A DNA stretch of 64,000 bases from the NCBI RefSeq assembly GCF_036173125.1, contig NZ_CP108054.1, positions 8,275,001-8,339,000 of the forward strand. Reading direction: 5' to 3'. Each line of letters opens with the position of its first letter. The first letter of the stretch is position 1. Made by a program: the position numbers and the translations under genes. Below, piece by piece: positions 40,504-49,981 of this stretch. Under the pieces are notes generated by a model that saw nothing but the letters and a program-made list of their open reading frames with translations, searched no databases and was not told the DNA's origin. This stretch comes from Streptomyces sp. NBC_00286 (GTDB taxonomy: Bacteria > Actinomycetota > Actinomycetes > Streptomycetales > Streptomycetaceae).

Positions 40504-41901
40504 CTAAAGGACCAGCGACAGCAGCAGCACCACGCCCCCGGCGACCACCGAGATGATGGTCTCCATCACCGACCACGTCTTGATCGTCTGGCCGACATCA
40601 AGGCCGAAGTACTCCTTCACCAGCCAGAACCCGGCATCGTTCACATGGCTGAAGAACAACGACCCCGCCCCAATAGCCAGCACCAGCAAAGACGCATGCG
40701 CCGTAGACATATCGGCCGCAAGCGGCGCCACAAGCCCGGCCGCCGAGATCGTGGCAACGGTCGCGGAACCCGTCGCAAGCCGAATCGCCACCGCGATCAA
40801 CCACGCGAGAAGCAGCGCGGGTATCGACCAGTCCTCGGAGATGTCCAGGATCATCTGACCCACCCCGGAGTCGATCAGCGTCTGCTTGAAACCGCCACCC
40901 GCCCCGACGATGAGCAGAATGCCCGCGATCGGCCCGAGAGACTTCTCGACCGTCGTAGAGATCCGGTCCTTGGCGAACCCGGCCGCCCGCCCAAGCGTGA
41001 AGATGCCGACGATCACAGCCGCGAGCAACGCGATCAGCGGCGACCCGACCACGTCGAAAACGCGCTGCACCGTGTTCTCGGGATCGTCGATGACGATGTC
41101 CACCAACGCCTTGGCCAGCATCAGCACAACCGGCAACAGCACGGTGGCGATGGTGACGCCGAACCCGGGACGCTTCTCCAGGTCGTCGGAGGTGCGCTGG
41201 GGGATCATCTTCTCGGGGGCGGGCACGTCCACCCAGCGGGCCGCGTACTTCGAGAACATCGGACCCGCGATGATCACGGTCGGTATCGCGACGAGCAGAC
41301 CGAGGGCGAGGGTGACACCGAGGTCCGCCTTGACGGTGTCGATCGCGACCAGCGGACCGGGGTGCGGCGGGATCAGACCGTGCATCACGGACAGACCCGC
41401 GAGGGCCGGGACACCGATCCGCATCAGCGAGTAGTTGCCGCGCTTGGCGACCATCAGAACGACCGGAATCAGCAGCACGATGCCGACCTCGAAGAACAGC
41501 GGCAGCCCGATCACCGAGGCGATCAGCACCATCGCCCAAGGCATCGAACGCCCACCGGCCTTCGCCAGGATCGTGTCGACGATCTGGTCCGCGCCGCCGG
41601 AGTCCGCGAGCAGCTTGCCCAAGATGGCACCGAGGGCGATCAGGACACCCACACCGGCGACCGTCGAGCCGAGGCCGGCGCTGAAGCTCTCGATGGCCTT
41701 GTCGAGCGGCGCCCCGGCGATGGCGCCCAGTGCCAGCGTCCCGATGGTCAGCGCGAGAAAGGCGTGCAGCTTGAACTTGGTGATGAGCAGGACGATGACG
41801 GCTATGCCCGCCAGGACGGCTATGCCGAGCTGCGCGTGACCCGCCGAGGTGATCGGCTCGACGGGCTCCGCTGCCAGCATCTCGACACTGAGACTGGTCA
41901 C
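40504..41901 (-). CDS. Gluconate permease, GntP family
   Basis: 465 residues from a GTG with AAGGAA upstream; about twelve to fourteen membrane segments. Family blocks include GLPLFFEVGIVLLIPV and HGLIPPHPGP, the GntP signature. It lies 77 bp downstream of gluconate kinase on the same strand, with a divergent FCD-type GntR regulator beyond, forming a compact gluconate uptake and phosphorylation system. The gene ends beside composite repeat C. Confidence 0.93.
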   Translation of the reverse strand: MTSLSVEMLAAEPVEPITSAGHAQLGIAVLAGIAVIVLLITKFKLHAFLALTIGTLALGAIAGAPLDKAIESFSAGLGSTVAGVGVLIALGAILGKLLADSGGADQIVDTILAKAGGRSMPWAMVLIASVIGLPLFFEVGIVLLIPVVLMVAKRGNYSLMRIGVPALAGLSVMHGLIPPHPGPLVAIDTVKADLGVTLALGLLVAIPTVIIAGPMFSKYAARWVDVPAPEKMIPQRTSDDLEKRPGFGVTIATVLLPVVLMLAKALVDIVIDDPENTVQRVFDVVGSPLIALLAAVIVGIFTLGRAAGFAKDRISTTVEKSLGPIAGILLIVGAGGGFKQTLIDSGVGQMILDISEDWSIPALLLAWLIAVAIRLATGSATVATISAAGLVAPLAADMSTAHASLLVLAIGAGSLFFSHVNDAGFWLVKEYFGLDVGQTIKTWSVMETIISVVAGGVVLLLSLVL

Positions 41902-41978
41902 GGTGTTCTTCCTTGAGTGGCTTGGGGGGAGGGGGAGTTACTGCTCAGGGGGGGCTCGGGGCCTTACTGGGCGAGGAG

Positions 41979-42497
41979 TTACCGGTCGAGGCCGTGCAGT
42001 GCGGTCACGGCCCGCTCGGCGATCTCCTCCGGGCTGCCGGAGACGTCCACGGCGACACCCGCCTCGTCAGCCTCGAGCGGCTGGAGGGTGGCGAACTGGG
42101 AGTCCAGCAGCGCCGTCGGCATGAAGTGCCCCTGACGGTGCGCCATTCGGTCCTCGATGAGCCTGCGGTCACCCTTGAGATGGACGAAGACGACGCCGGG
42201 CGCGGAGGCCCGCAAACGGTCGCGGTAACTCCGCTTCAGTGCCGAGCAGCTGACCACCCCGCCGAGCCCGGCCCGCTCGTGCGCCCATCGGCCGATGGCG
42301 TCCAGCCAGGGCCGGCGGTCCTCGTCGGTGAGCGGCGTACCGGCCGACATCTTGGCGATGTTGGCCTCGGGGTGGAACTCGTCGCCCTCGGCGTACGGCA
42401 CGCCGAGCCGGTCGGCGACAAGCGGCCCGACGGTGGTCTTGCCGGTGCCTGCGACGCCCATGACCACGACGACATGGGGGAACCGCGGTTGATTCAT
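41979..42497 (-). CDS. gntK: Gluconokinase
   Basis: 172 residues from the ATG at 42497. The P-loop GVAGTGKTT is at residues 14-22, and GDEFHPEANIAKMSAGTPL is the gluconate kinase signature, with C-S-A-L-K-R-S-Y-R further on. It phosphorylates gluconate to 6-phosphogluconate in the cytoplasm. First gene of the gntK-permease operon; an exact FadR-type GntR operator match lies 97 bp upstream. Confidence 0.95.
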   Translation of the reverse strand: MNQPRFPHVVVVMGVAGTGKTTVGPLVADRLGVPYAEGDEFHPEANIAKMSAGTPLTDEDRRPWLDAIGRWAHERAGLGGVVSCSALKRSYRDRLRASAPGVVFVHLKGDRRLIEDRMAHRQGHFMPTALLDSQFATLQPLEADEAGVAVDVSGSPEEIAERAVTALHGLDR

Positions 42498-42593
42498 CGT
42501 GTTCTCGCTGTCTTCTTCTTCGTCACCGGATGGGCTGACATCGAGCAGTCGACATCGACGGGTGCCGCATCCGTGCACGACACTGAAACTCAT

Positions 42594-42604
42594 TAGTCAT
42601 ACGA
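42594..42604. promoter_or_regulatory. FadR/FCD-type GntR operator
   Basis: TAGTCATACGA fits the FadR-subfamily pattern T-N-G-T-N3-A-C-N-A exactly. It lies in the AT-richer divergent region between gntK and the GntR gene. Confidence 0.6.
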
Positions 42605-42670
42605 ATTCAAGGGTCCGTGCCATAAAGGTCTGACTTTTTCTCGCGTAGACCGCCTCGTAGGCTGAACCCC

Positions 42671-43372
42671 ATGACCACACCGGGCCGGGGGCTGCACGGC
42701 CATGTACTGGAGAGCCTCGGTCCCGCCATCACCGCGGGTGAGTACCCGCCGGGCAGCGTCCTGCGCACCGACGAACTGGCACAGCGCTTCGATGTGTCGC
42801 GGTCGGTGATGCGGGAGGCCGTACGGGTCCTGGAGTCGATGCACCTGGTCGAGTCACGACGCCGGGTGGGCGTGACCGTGCTCCCCACCTCCGAGTGGAA
42901 CGTCTACGATCCGCAGGTCATCCGGTGGCGTCTCGCGGGCGCCGACCGTCCGCGCCAGCTGCGCTCGCTCACCGTGCTGCGTTCCGCCGTCGAACCGGTT
43001 GCCGCGGGCCTGGCCGCCCAGCACGCCACGGCCGAAGAGTGCGCTGAACTCACCGAGTGCGCCCTGGGGATGGTGGCCAGCTCACGCGGCCATCAGCTCG
43101 AGAAGTACCTCTTCCACGACGTCGCTTTCCACCGGGTCATCCTCAACGCGTCCCGCAACGAGATGTTCGCCCGCCTCGGCGACGTCGTCGCGGAGGTCCT
43201 GGCGGGCCGCACCCGCCACCAGGTCATGTTCTGGGATCCCGACCCGGCCGCCGTCACCCTGCACGTCAAGGTCGCGGAGGCGGTACGGGAGCGGGACGCG
43301 GCCCGTGCGGAGGAACTGACCCGGGAGATCGCGGTGGGCGCTCTTCAGGAACTGGACATACTGGCGCCCTGA
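42671..43372 (+). CDS. GntR (FadR/FCD) repressor of gluconate genes
   Basis: 233 residues. Winged helix at about residues 8-75 (H-V-L-E-S-L-G-P-A-I through S-R-S-V-M-R-E-A-V-R-V-L-E), then an FCD all-helical effector domain with the metal/ligand histidines in FHDVAFHRVIL. It is divergent from gntK-permease with an FCD-type operator between, so it is the likely gluconate-responsive repressor. Confidence 0.9.
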   Translation: MTTPGRGLHGHVLESLGPAITAGEYPPGSVLRTDELAQRFDVSRSVMREAVRVLESMHLVESRRRVGVTVLPTSEWNVYDPQVIRWRLAGADRPRQLRSLTVLRSAVEPVAAGLAAQHATAEECAELTECALGMVASSRGHQLEKYLFHDVAFHRVILNASRNEMFARLGDVVAEVLAGRTRHQVMFWDPDPAAVTLHVKVAEAVRERDAARAEELTREIAVGALQELDILAP

Positions 43373-43408
43373 GCCGAGGTGCGCCCGCAGCTCGATGTCC
43401 GCTGCCGG

Positions 43409-43825
43409 TTACTCGATGAACTCCCCGTCGACGTACACCCACGCTCCGTCGACGCGCTCGAACCGGCTTCGCTCGTGCAGTGCGCCTCCGGCGTACGAGG
43501 CGCGGAAGGTGACGGTTCCTTTGCTGTGGAACGCCGTCCCCTCGCCGGTGCCGAGGATTTCCAGCCCGGTCCAGCGGATCCCCGGCTCGAACTCCACGCG
43601 GGGCGGTCGGGTTCGCGGATGCCACGTCCGTAGCAGGTATGCCTCGTCGTGCCGCACGAACGCGCAGTAACGCGAGCGCATCAGCGCTTCGGCGGTCGCG
43701 GCCGCCTGCGCGCCCGAGTGCAGGCGCCCGCAACACTCCGCGTACGCCGCGCCGAGGCCGCAGGGACACGCACCGGCATCCGCCGCACGACCACGTGCCC
43801 GCTGCCGAGAACCACGTCGATACAT
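43409..43825 (-). CDS. YchJ-family (UPF0225) protein with SEC-C motif
   Basis: 138 residues from the ATG at 43825. The SEC-C zinc motif C-P-C-G ... C-C-G-R is near residues 19-31, followed by the NTF2-like YchJ domain (ALMRSRYCAFVRHDEAYLLRTWHP). Family function is unclear; members are small cytoplasmic metal-binding proteins. The gene converges on the gluconate GntR gene. Its upstream side is composite repeat D, so the promoter must lie within or beside the repeat. Confidence 0.88.
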   Translation of the reverse strand: MYRRGSRQRARGRAADAGACPCGLGAAYAECCGRLHSGAQAAATAEALMRSRYCAFVRHDEAYLLRTWHPRTRPPRVEFEPGIRWTGLEILGTGEGTAFHSKGTVTFRASYAGGALHERSRFERVDGAWVYVDGEFIE

Positions 43826-43857
43826 GGCCCCATTGTGCCGCGGCCGCCACCTGAACG

Positions 43858-44665
43858 AGGGGTTCCTTTCCCCAGCCCCGCCCCTTCCCGAAACTGGGGG
43901 CTCCGCCCCAGGCCCCCTGCCTCCGGCGGGGTGGGTGGGGCGCCTACGGCGGGTGGGTGGAGTGCTCGCCCGCCGGTGGGTGGGGTGCCTACCGGGGTGG
44001 TGGGTGACATGTTGTGTCGCGGCTGCGGGTGCGTTGTGGCTGGTCGCGCAGTTCCCCGCGCCCCGAGCAAGCCCGCGCCCCGAGCAAGCCCGCGCCCCGA
44101 GCAAGCCCGCGGCCCGGAAGGGCCCGCGCCCGGTACCAGCCTGCGACCCGGAAGGGTCCGCGCCCCGAACCAGCCCGCGGCCCGAATGGGCCCGCGCCCG
44201 GTACCAGCCCGCGCCTCGGAAGGGGCCCGCGCCCCGTACCCGGCCGCGCGGAAAAGCCGGGACCCCCGACTACCGGCAGCTTTCCGCCGGCGGGAGGGGA
44301 CGTGGGCCGGTGCGTCGTATGCCCGTCGCTTAGCTTCGGTCTGGGCATACCTGCGCCCTGTGGAAGCAAGGGGTCGTATGCCCTGTTGGCGACGGGCTGA
44401 CGCACCGGCCCGCGGCCCCGCACCCACCAACCACCCAAGGGGCGCGGGGAACTGCGCGAGCAACCACCACGCACCCGCACCCGCCCAACCGCCGGAGGCA
44501 CCCCGCGCGGCCGCGCGACCAGCCACGACGGCGCCGCAGCCGAAAACGAACCCAACCGCCCAACCGCCGGAGGCACCCGGCGCGGCCGCGCGACCAGCCA
44601 CGACGGCGCCGCAGCCGAAAACGAACCCAACCGCCCAACCGCCCAACCGCCGGAGGCAAACGCTC
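43858..44665 (+). repeat. Composite non-coding repeat, copy D
   Basis: Gene-free stretch of about 800 bp with the modules in the order of copy A: GC hairpin with CGAAACTGGGGGC, GTTGTGGCTGGTCGCGCAG box, a 17-bp array CCCGCGCCCCGAGCAAG (three perfect units at 44055-44105 and degenerate units to about 44240), 102-nt core (44307-44408), GGGGCGCGGGGAACTGCGCG box and a 75-bp unit repeated twice (near 44500-44650). Confidence 0.85.
44307..44408 (+). repeat. 102-nt structured core of composite repeat D
   Basis: Same length and same nested stems as the other three cores. Here the apical helix is extended: GGGCATAC can pair with GTATGCCC over 8 bp. Confidence 0.75.
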
Positions 44666-46118
44666 ACGCAGTGGGCGGATACGGCGGGCGAGCCGGAATC
44701 ACCGCGCCGGAGGCGGATGGCAGCGGCGGCAGTGCCGTCTCGTGCAGCCACGCCGTGAACAGGTCGTCCAGCGAATCGGACGCATACCGCGCGACGTGCC
44801 GCGTGAACGACTCCGTCGTCACCGCGCCACCCCGATGCAGCGCAGCCCATGCGCGCAGCATCCGGAAGAAGGACTCGTCGCGCAGCGCGCAGCGCACAGC
44901 GTGCAAAACCAGCCCGCCCCGCTCGTAGAGCCGATCGTCGAACATCAACTTGCGCCCCGGGTCCGCGAGTTGGAGATCCTGCGGCAACCCGGCGAGTTTC
45001 CGGTGCGCCAAAGCGGCCAGCGCCTGCGCACTGCGCCCACCCGACCGCTCCGACCACAGCCACTCCGCGTACTTCGCGAACCCTTCGTTCAGCCAGATGT
45101 GCCGCCAGTCGGCGATGCTCACACTGTTGCCGAACCACTGGTGCGCCAGCTCGTGCGCGACGAGGCGTTCCGAACCCCGCGCCCCGTCCACGTGGTTGGC
45201 GCCGAACAGGGACAAGCCCTGTGCCTCCACGGGGACGTCCAGCTCCTCCTCGGTGACGACGACCGCGTACTCACCGAACGGATACGGGCCGAAGACCTCC
45301 TCGAACAGCTCCATCATCGCGGGCTGCCGCGCGAAGTCCCGGGAGAACGGGGTGAGCAGGTGCGCAGGGATGTGCCCGGCCTGTGGCACACCGCCGAGAC
45401 CGGGGTCGCCGAGCAGCACCGTCTGGTACTTGCCGATGGACAGCCCGACCAGGTAGCTGGAGGTGGGCGCCGACTGCTCGTAGACCCAGGTGGTCGTCGA
45501 AGCCTTCGTCGTCCGGGTCAGCAGCCGGCCGCCCGCCACCACCGAGTACGCGGACGGCGTGGTGATCGACAGCTGGTACGAGGCCTTGTCGGCGGGCCGG
45601 TCGTTGCACGGGTACCAGGACGGCGCCCCGACCGGCTGGCTGGCCACCAGCGCCCCGTCCTCCAGTTCCTCCCAGCCGAGCCCGCCCCAGGGGCTGCGTA
45701 CCGGCTTGGGATTGCCCGACCAGTGCACCTCCACCGTGAAGGCGGCCCCGGCCCGGATCGGCTTCGCCGGGCGGATGCGGAGCCGGCCGCCCCGGTGCGT
45801 GTAGTGCGGCGCCCGACCGTCGACCCGTACCCGGCCCACCTTGAAGTCGGCGAGGTTCAGCAGGAACTCGGCGAGCGGCCCCCGGCCCGCTATGGCGTTG
45901 AGCCGGGCGGTGCCGGACAGCCGGTTGGGGCCGGGACGGTAGTCCAGGGCGAGTTCGTACCGGTGCACCCGGTAGCGGGCATCCCCGTTCGCCGGGAAGT
46001 ACGGGTCCGCTCCCACTGTCCGCTGAACCACTGCTGTGTCCGCTCCCTGCCCTGTGCTCGTACGACGTGCCGGTGCCCCCGCCCCCGGCGCCGTACGGGC
46101 CGCGCCTAGGAACGCCAT
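44664..46118 (-). CDS. M1 family metallopeptidase coupled to the NRPS gene
   Basis: 484 residues from the ATG at 46118, which overlaps the end of the NRPS gene by 13 bp. The zinc site is HELAHQWFG with the third ligand Glu in W-L-N-E-G-F-A-K-Y, the gluzincin M1 arrangement HExxH-x18-E; the exopeptidase-type G-X-M-E-N is replaced by EAQGLSLFG. The N-terminal beta domain is complete; no clear signal peptide. In epsilon-poly-lysine producers, zinc aminopeptidases that degrade the polymer are known partners of the Pls synthetase, so a similar role here is a reasonable inference. Confidence 0.88.
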   Translation of the reverse strand: MAFLGAARTAPGAGAPARRTSTGQGADTAVVQRTVGADPYFPANGDARYRVHRYELALDYRPGPNRLSGTARLNAIAGRGPLAEFLLNLADFKVGRVRVDGRAPHYTHRGGRLRIRPAKPIRAGAAFTVEVHWSGNPKPVRSPWGGLGWEELEDGALVASQPVGAPSWYPCNDRPADKASYQLSITTPSAYSVVAGGRLLTRTTKASTTTWVYEQSAPTSSYLVGLSIGKYQTVLLGDPGLGGVPQAGHIPAHLLTPFSRDFARQPAMMELFEEVFGPYPFGEYAVVVTEEELDVPVEAQGLSLFGANHVDGARGSERLVAHELAHQWFGNSVSIADWRHIWLNEGFAKYAEWLWSERSGGRSAQALAALAHRKLAGLPQDLQLADPGRKLMFDDRLYERGGLVLHAVRCALRDESFFRMLRAWAALHRGGAVTTESFTRHVARYASDSLDDLFTAWLHETALPPLPSASGAVIPARPPYPPTA

Positions 46119-49100
46119 GCTTCGATCGGGTTGCCCAGCCAACGGGTGTCGTCGGGAACGGATTCCGCCGCCATGACGAGGGATGCGGGTCCCAGTGTGC
46201 TGCGCGCCCCGACGGTGCTGCCGGGCAGAACGATTCCGCCCGGGCCCAGGGTGGCGCCCTCACGGAGGACCACAGTATCCGTCCGCAAGATCCGGTCGTG
46301 GAAGAGGTGGGTCTGCAGGACGCAGCCGCGGTTCACGGTGGCGCCGTCCCCGAGCGTGACCAGGTCCGTCTCGGGCAGCCAGTAGCTCTCGACCCAGACG
46401 CCCTTGCCGATCCGGGCGCCGAGCCCGCGCAGCCACAGCGACATCAGCGGCGTACCGGCCACGGAACCGGCCAGCCACGGCACGGCCACCACCTCGACGA
46501 AGGTGTCCGCCAGCTCATTGCGCCACACGAAGCCGCTCCACAGCGGGTGCTCACCGGTCCGGTGCCGGCCCACCAGCAGCCACTTCGCCACGATGGACAC
46601 CAGGCCGGCGACCGCACCCACGCCGAGCAGCACCACGCCGCCGAGCAGCCACGCCCACGCCCCCAGCACGCTCAGCGCCGCCACCGTCACCACGGCCAGC
46701 GCGGCCGAACAGAACACCGGGACGATCCGGCACAGTTCCACGAGCGCGCGAGCCCACAGCAGCCGCGCGGGCGGGTCGTACGTACGGCTCTGATCGCCGT
46801 CGCTCGTCGCACGCGGCAGCTTCACCGGCGGCAGGCCCAGATACGAGCTGCCCTTCTTGGCCTTCTTCGGCGTCGCGGACAGTACGCCGACCAAGCCGCC
46901 GTCCGGCACCGAGCGGCCCGGCGCGGTCATCCCGGAGTTGCCGAGGAAGGCCCGGCGGCCGATCTCCGCCCGCCCGATCCGCATCCAGCCGCCCCCGAGC
47001 TCGTACGGAGCGGTCAATGTGTCGTCCGCGAGGAAGGCGCCCTCGCCGACCGTCGTGAGGCTGGGCAGCGCCAGGACGGTGGACACCTCGGCGCCGCGCC
47101 CGATCTTCATCCCGAGCAGCCGCAGCCACACCGGCGTGACCAGCCCGGCGTACAGCGGGAACAGCGTCTCGCGCGAGCGGTCCATCAGCTGCGTGACCGT
47201 CCAGGCCTTCCAGCCGATCCGGCTGTGCGTGGGATGCGTGCCCGGACGCAGGCCCAGGCTGAGCAGTCGTACGGAGATCAGCAGGAGCAGCGCGTACGCG
47301 AAACCGAAGGTCAGCGTCGCCGGAACCAGCGCGAGCGCGGCGCCCCGCAGTGCCCCGCCGAGCCCGGCGTCCGGCGAGACGAAGAGGCTCGCCACGAGGA
47401 GGGCGGCGAGGCCCGCGACCAGCGGCAGCGCGTTCAGGGCGAGACCGGTCGCGCCGTACATCACGCGCCAGTACGTCCCCTTCTGCGGACGCTCCTTGGG
47501 CCAGTCCCGCTTCGCCTTGCCGAGCTTGACGGCGGGCGCGCCCGCCCAGCGCTGACCGGTGGGGATGTGCCCCGAGACGGCGGAGCCGGGGGCCACCTCG
47601 GCCCGCTTGCCGACGCGGGCGCCAGGGAAGAGCATGCCGCGGGTGCCGACCACCGCGCCGGCGCCCACCTTGACGGTGCCGATCTCCAGGCGGTCGCCGT
47701 CCAGCCAGTGCCCGGACAGGTCCACCTCGGACTCGACGGCGGCACCGCGGCCGAGCTTGAGCATGCCGGTCACCGGCGGAAGCGAGTGCAGATCGACGTC
47801 GGGGCCGATCTTGGCGCCGAGCGCCCGCGCGTACCGCTCCAGCCAGGACCCGGTCAGCGAGGTCGCACCGCTGAACTCGGCGAGCCGCTCCGCCGTCCAC
47901 AGCCGCAGATGCACGCTCCCGCCGCGGGGATACCGGCCGGGCTTGACGCCCCGTAGGAGCAGCCGGGCACCACCCGCCGCGATCGCGAGCCGCCCCGGCG
48001 GACTGAAGAGCAGCGCCGCCCCGGCAGCGACGGCCCACCAGGAAGTCTGAGGAGCCCAGGGGTACGGGCCGAACCAGTGCAGTACGTTGCCGAGCGCGGT
48101 CAGCGCCACGGTCCAGCGCAGCCCGAGGAGCGTGAACAGCGGGACCAGCAGAAGCAGTTGAGCCACCTTGGCCCGCAGCGGTACGGGTTGTACGGAGCGG
48201 GACGCCCCGTCGTCCTGCGCGGACTTCTCCAAGTGCCGGGCCAGCTTGCGCAGCACGGGGTGCTGATAGAGGTCGACCACGGCGGCGCTGGGGTAGCGGG
48301 TGCGCAGCTTGGTGGTGAGCTGGGCGGCGGCCAGGCTGCTGCCGCCGATCGCGAAGAAGTCGTCCCGCGCGCTGCCCACCGGGATGCCGAGCACCTCGCT
48401 CCACTGCTCTGCGAGCCAGGCCTCGGTGCCGTACAGCTGCTCGGTGGGGCCACCGGTCTCCAGGCCTTCGAGCGGCCACGGCAGCGCGTTCCGGTCGACC
48501 TTGCCGGACGTACGCGTCGGCAGCTCGTCGACGGGCGCGATCAACGGGACCAGGGCGGCGGGCAGTTCGGCACGCAGCTTCTCGACGGCCGCCGCGTGGT
48601 CCCAGCCTTCCTGCGTCACCACATAGCCGACGAGCAGCTGGTTGCCGCTGCGCGCGCTGCGCACGGCGGCAGCAGCACCCTGGACACCCGGGAGGGCCTG
48701 CAGCGCGGCGTCCACCTCGCCCAGCTCGATCCGCCGCCCGCCGAGCTTGATCTGCTCGTCGGCCCGCCCGAGGAAGACCAGCCCCTCCGGCTCGGCCTTG
48801 ACCAGGTCACCACTGCGGTACGCCCGCTTCCAGCCCAAGGACTCCAGCGGGGCGTACTTCTCGGCGTCCTTCTCCGGGTCGAGGTAGCGGGCCAGGCCCA
48901 CCCCGCCGATCACCAGCTCACCGCTGCCGCCCATCGGCACCGGCTCCCCGGCCTCGTCGACGACGGCCAGCTCCCAGCCGTTCAGCGGCAGCCCGATCCG
49001 GATCGGCTCCTCACCGGTCATCAGCGAGGCGCAGGCGACGACGGTGGCCTCGGTCGGCCCGTACGTGTTCCAGACCTCGCGTCCCTCGGTCACGAGCCGC

Positions 49101-49981
49101 TGGACCAGCTCGGGCGGGCAGGCCTCGCCGCCGAAGATCAGCAGCCGTACGTCGTTGAGGGCCTCCGGCTCCCACAGGGCGGCCAGCGTCGGCACCGTGG
49201 ACACCACGGTGATCTCCTGCTCCACCAGCCAGGGCCCGAGATCGGCGCCGCTGCGCACCTGGGAACGCGGCACCGGCACCAGACAGGCCCCGTACCGCCA
49301 GGCCAGCCACATCTCCTCGCAGGAGGCGTCGAAGGCGACGGACAGCCCTGCCATGACCCGGTCGCCGGGCCCGATCGGCTCCTCGGTGAGGAACAGCCGG
49401 GCCTCGGCGTCCACGAAGGCGGCGGCGCTGCGGTGACTGACGGCGACGCCCTTGGGCTTGCCGGTCGAGCCGGAGGTGAAGATGATCCAGGCGTCGTGCT
49501 CGATACCGGGCCGCGCGGCGGGCGTCTCGCTCTTCTCGCCGACGGTCAGCTCGTGCCCCGCCCCGACGACCGCCCGCACTCCGGCCTCGCCGAACACCAA
49601 CTCGGCCCGCTCGTCGGGGTCTTCGGCGTCCACGGGAACGTAGGCGGCGCCGGCGGCCAGTACGGCGAGGATGGCCACGTACAAGTCATTGGTCCCTGAG
49701 GGGACACGTACGCCGACCCGGTCGCCGAGGCCGACCCCGGCCGTGCTCAGCCGTCGCCGCAGGTTCTCCACCTCGACGGCCAGCGCCCGGTACGTGAGCG
49801 GGCGGGTGCCGTCGTCCAGGGCGAGCTCGTCCGGATAGGAGCGGACGGAGGCCTCGAAGATGTCGACAAGGCTGCGGGGAGAGGCCGCGGGGCCCGCGGA
49901 GAAACGTGCCGTATCGCCGAACTGTTCGCGGATCTCTGCGTCGAGCACACCGAGAGCACTGCTCTCGTGTATGGCTGCCAT
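46106..49981 (-). CDS. Pls/PosA-type single-module NRPS with membrane C-terminal half
   Basis: 1291 residues from the ATG at 49981 (GAGG upstream). Adenylation domain about 40-500: A3 FTSGSTGKPKG near 168-178, A5 NTYGPTEATV near 305, A8 RADEQIKLGGRRIELGEVD, A10 Lys494; FDAS around Asp218 keeps the residue that normally binds an amino group. Carrier domain 515-580 with Ser549 in FFAIGGSSL. The rest has about six membrane helices and three stretches of left-handed beta-helix (hexapeptide) character. No condensation or thioesterase domain. This is the architecture of the epsilon-poly-lysine synthetase-like Pls/PosA family; product unknown. Confidence 0.9.
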   Translation of the reverse strand: MAAIHESSALGVLDAEIREQFGDTARFSAGPAASPRSLVDIFEASVRSYPDELALDDGTRPLTYRALAVEVENLRRRLSTAGVGLGDRVGVRVPSGTNDLYVAILAVLAAGAAYVPVDAEDPDERAELVFGEAGVRAVVGAGHELTVGEKSETPAARPGIEHDAWIIFTSGSTGKPKGVAVSHRSAAAFVDAEARLFLTEEPIGPGDRVMAGLSVAFDASCEEMWLAWRYGACLVPVPRSQVRSGADLGPWLVEQEITVVSTVPTLAALWEPEALNDVRLLIFGGEACPPELVQRLVTEGREVWNTYGPTEATVVACASLMTGEEPIRIGLPLNGWELAVVDEAGEPVPMGGSGELVIGGVGLARYLDPEKDAEKYAPLESLGWKRAYRSGDLVKAEPEGLVFLGRADEQIKLGGRRIELGEVDAALQALPGVQGAAAAVRSARSGNQLLVGYVVTQEGWDHAAAVEKLRAELPAALVPLIAPVDELPTRTSGKVDRNALPWPLEGLETGGPTEQLYGTEAWLAEQWSEVLGIPVGSARDDFFAIGGSSLAAAQLTTKLRTRYPSAAVVDLYQHPVLRKLARHLEKSAQDDGASRSVQPVPLRAKVAQLLLLVPLFTLLGLRWTVALTALGNVLHWFGPYPWAPQTSWWAVAAGAALLFSPPGRLAIAAGGARLLLRGVKPGRYPRGGSVHLRLWTAERLAEFSGATSLTGSWLERYARALGAKIGPDVDLHSLPPVTGMLKLGRGAAVESEVDLSGHWLDGDRLEIGTVKVGAGAVVGTRGMLFPGARVGKRAEVAPGSAVSGHIPTGQRWAGAPAVKLGKAKRDWPKERPQKGTYWRVMYGATGLALNALPLVAGLAALLVASLFVSPDAGLGGALRGAALALVPATLTFGFAYALLLLISVRLLSLGLRPGTHPTHSRIGWKAWTVTQLMDRSRETLFPLYAGLVTPVWLRLLGMKIGRGAEVSTVLALPSLTTVGEGAFLADDTLTAPYELGGGWMRIGRAEIGRRAFLGNSGMTAPGRSVPDGGLVGVLSATPKKAKKGSSYLGLPPVKLPRATSDGDQSRTYDPPARLLWARALVELCRIVPVFCSAALAVVTVAALSVLGAWAWLLGGVVLLGVGAVAGLVSIVAKWLLVGRHRTGEHPLWSGFVWRNELADTFVEVVAVPWLAGSVAGTPLMSLWLRGLGARIGKGVWVESYWLPETDLVTLGDGATVNRGCVLQTHLFHDRILRTDTVVLREGATLGPGGIVLPGSTVGARSTLGPASLVMAAESVPDDTRWLGNPIEAWRS

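Noticed and set aside
44307..44408. 102-nt core as a tRNA or tmRNA
   Set aside because: The nested stems do not form a cloverleaf, and there is no CCA or T-loop consensus.
43649..44758. Long reading frames on both strands across composite repeat D
   Set aside because: Low-complexity translations caused by GC-rich arrays; no family match and no RBS.
46067..47956. 629-codon plus-strand reading frame
   Set aside because: Shadow of the Pls/PosA gene; no domain, no RBS.
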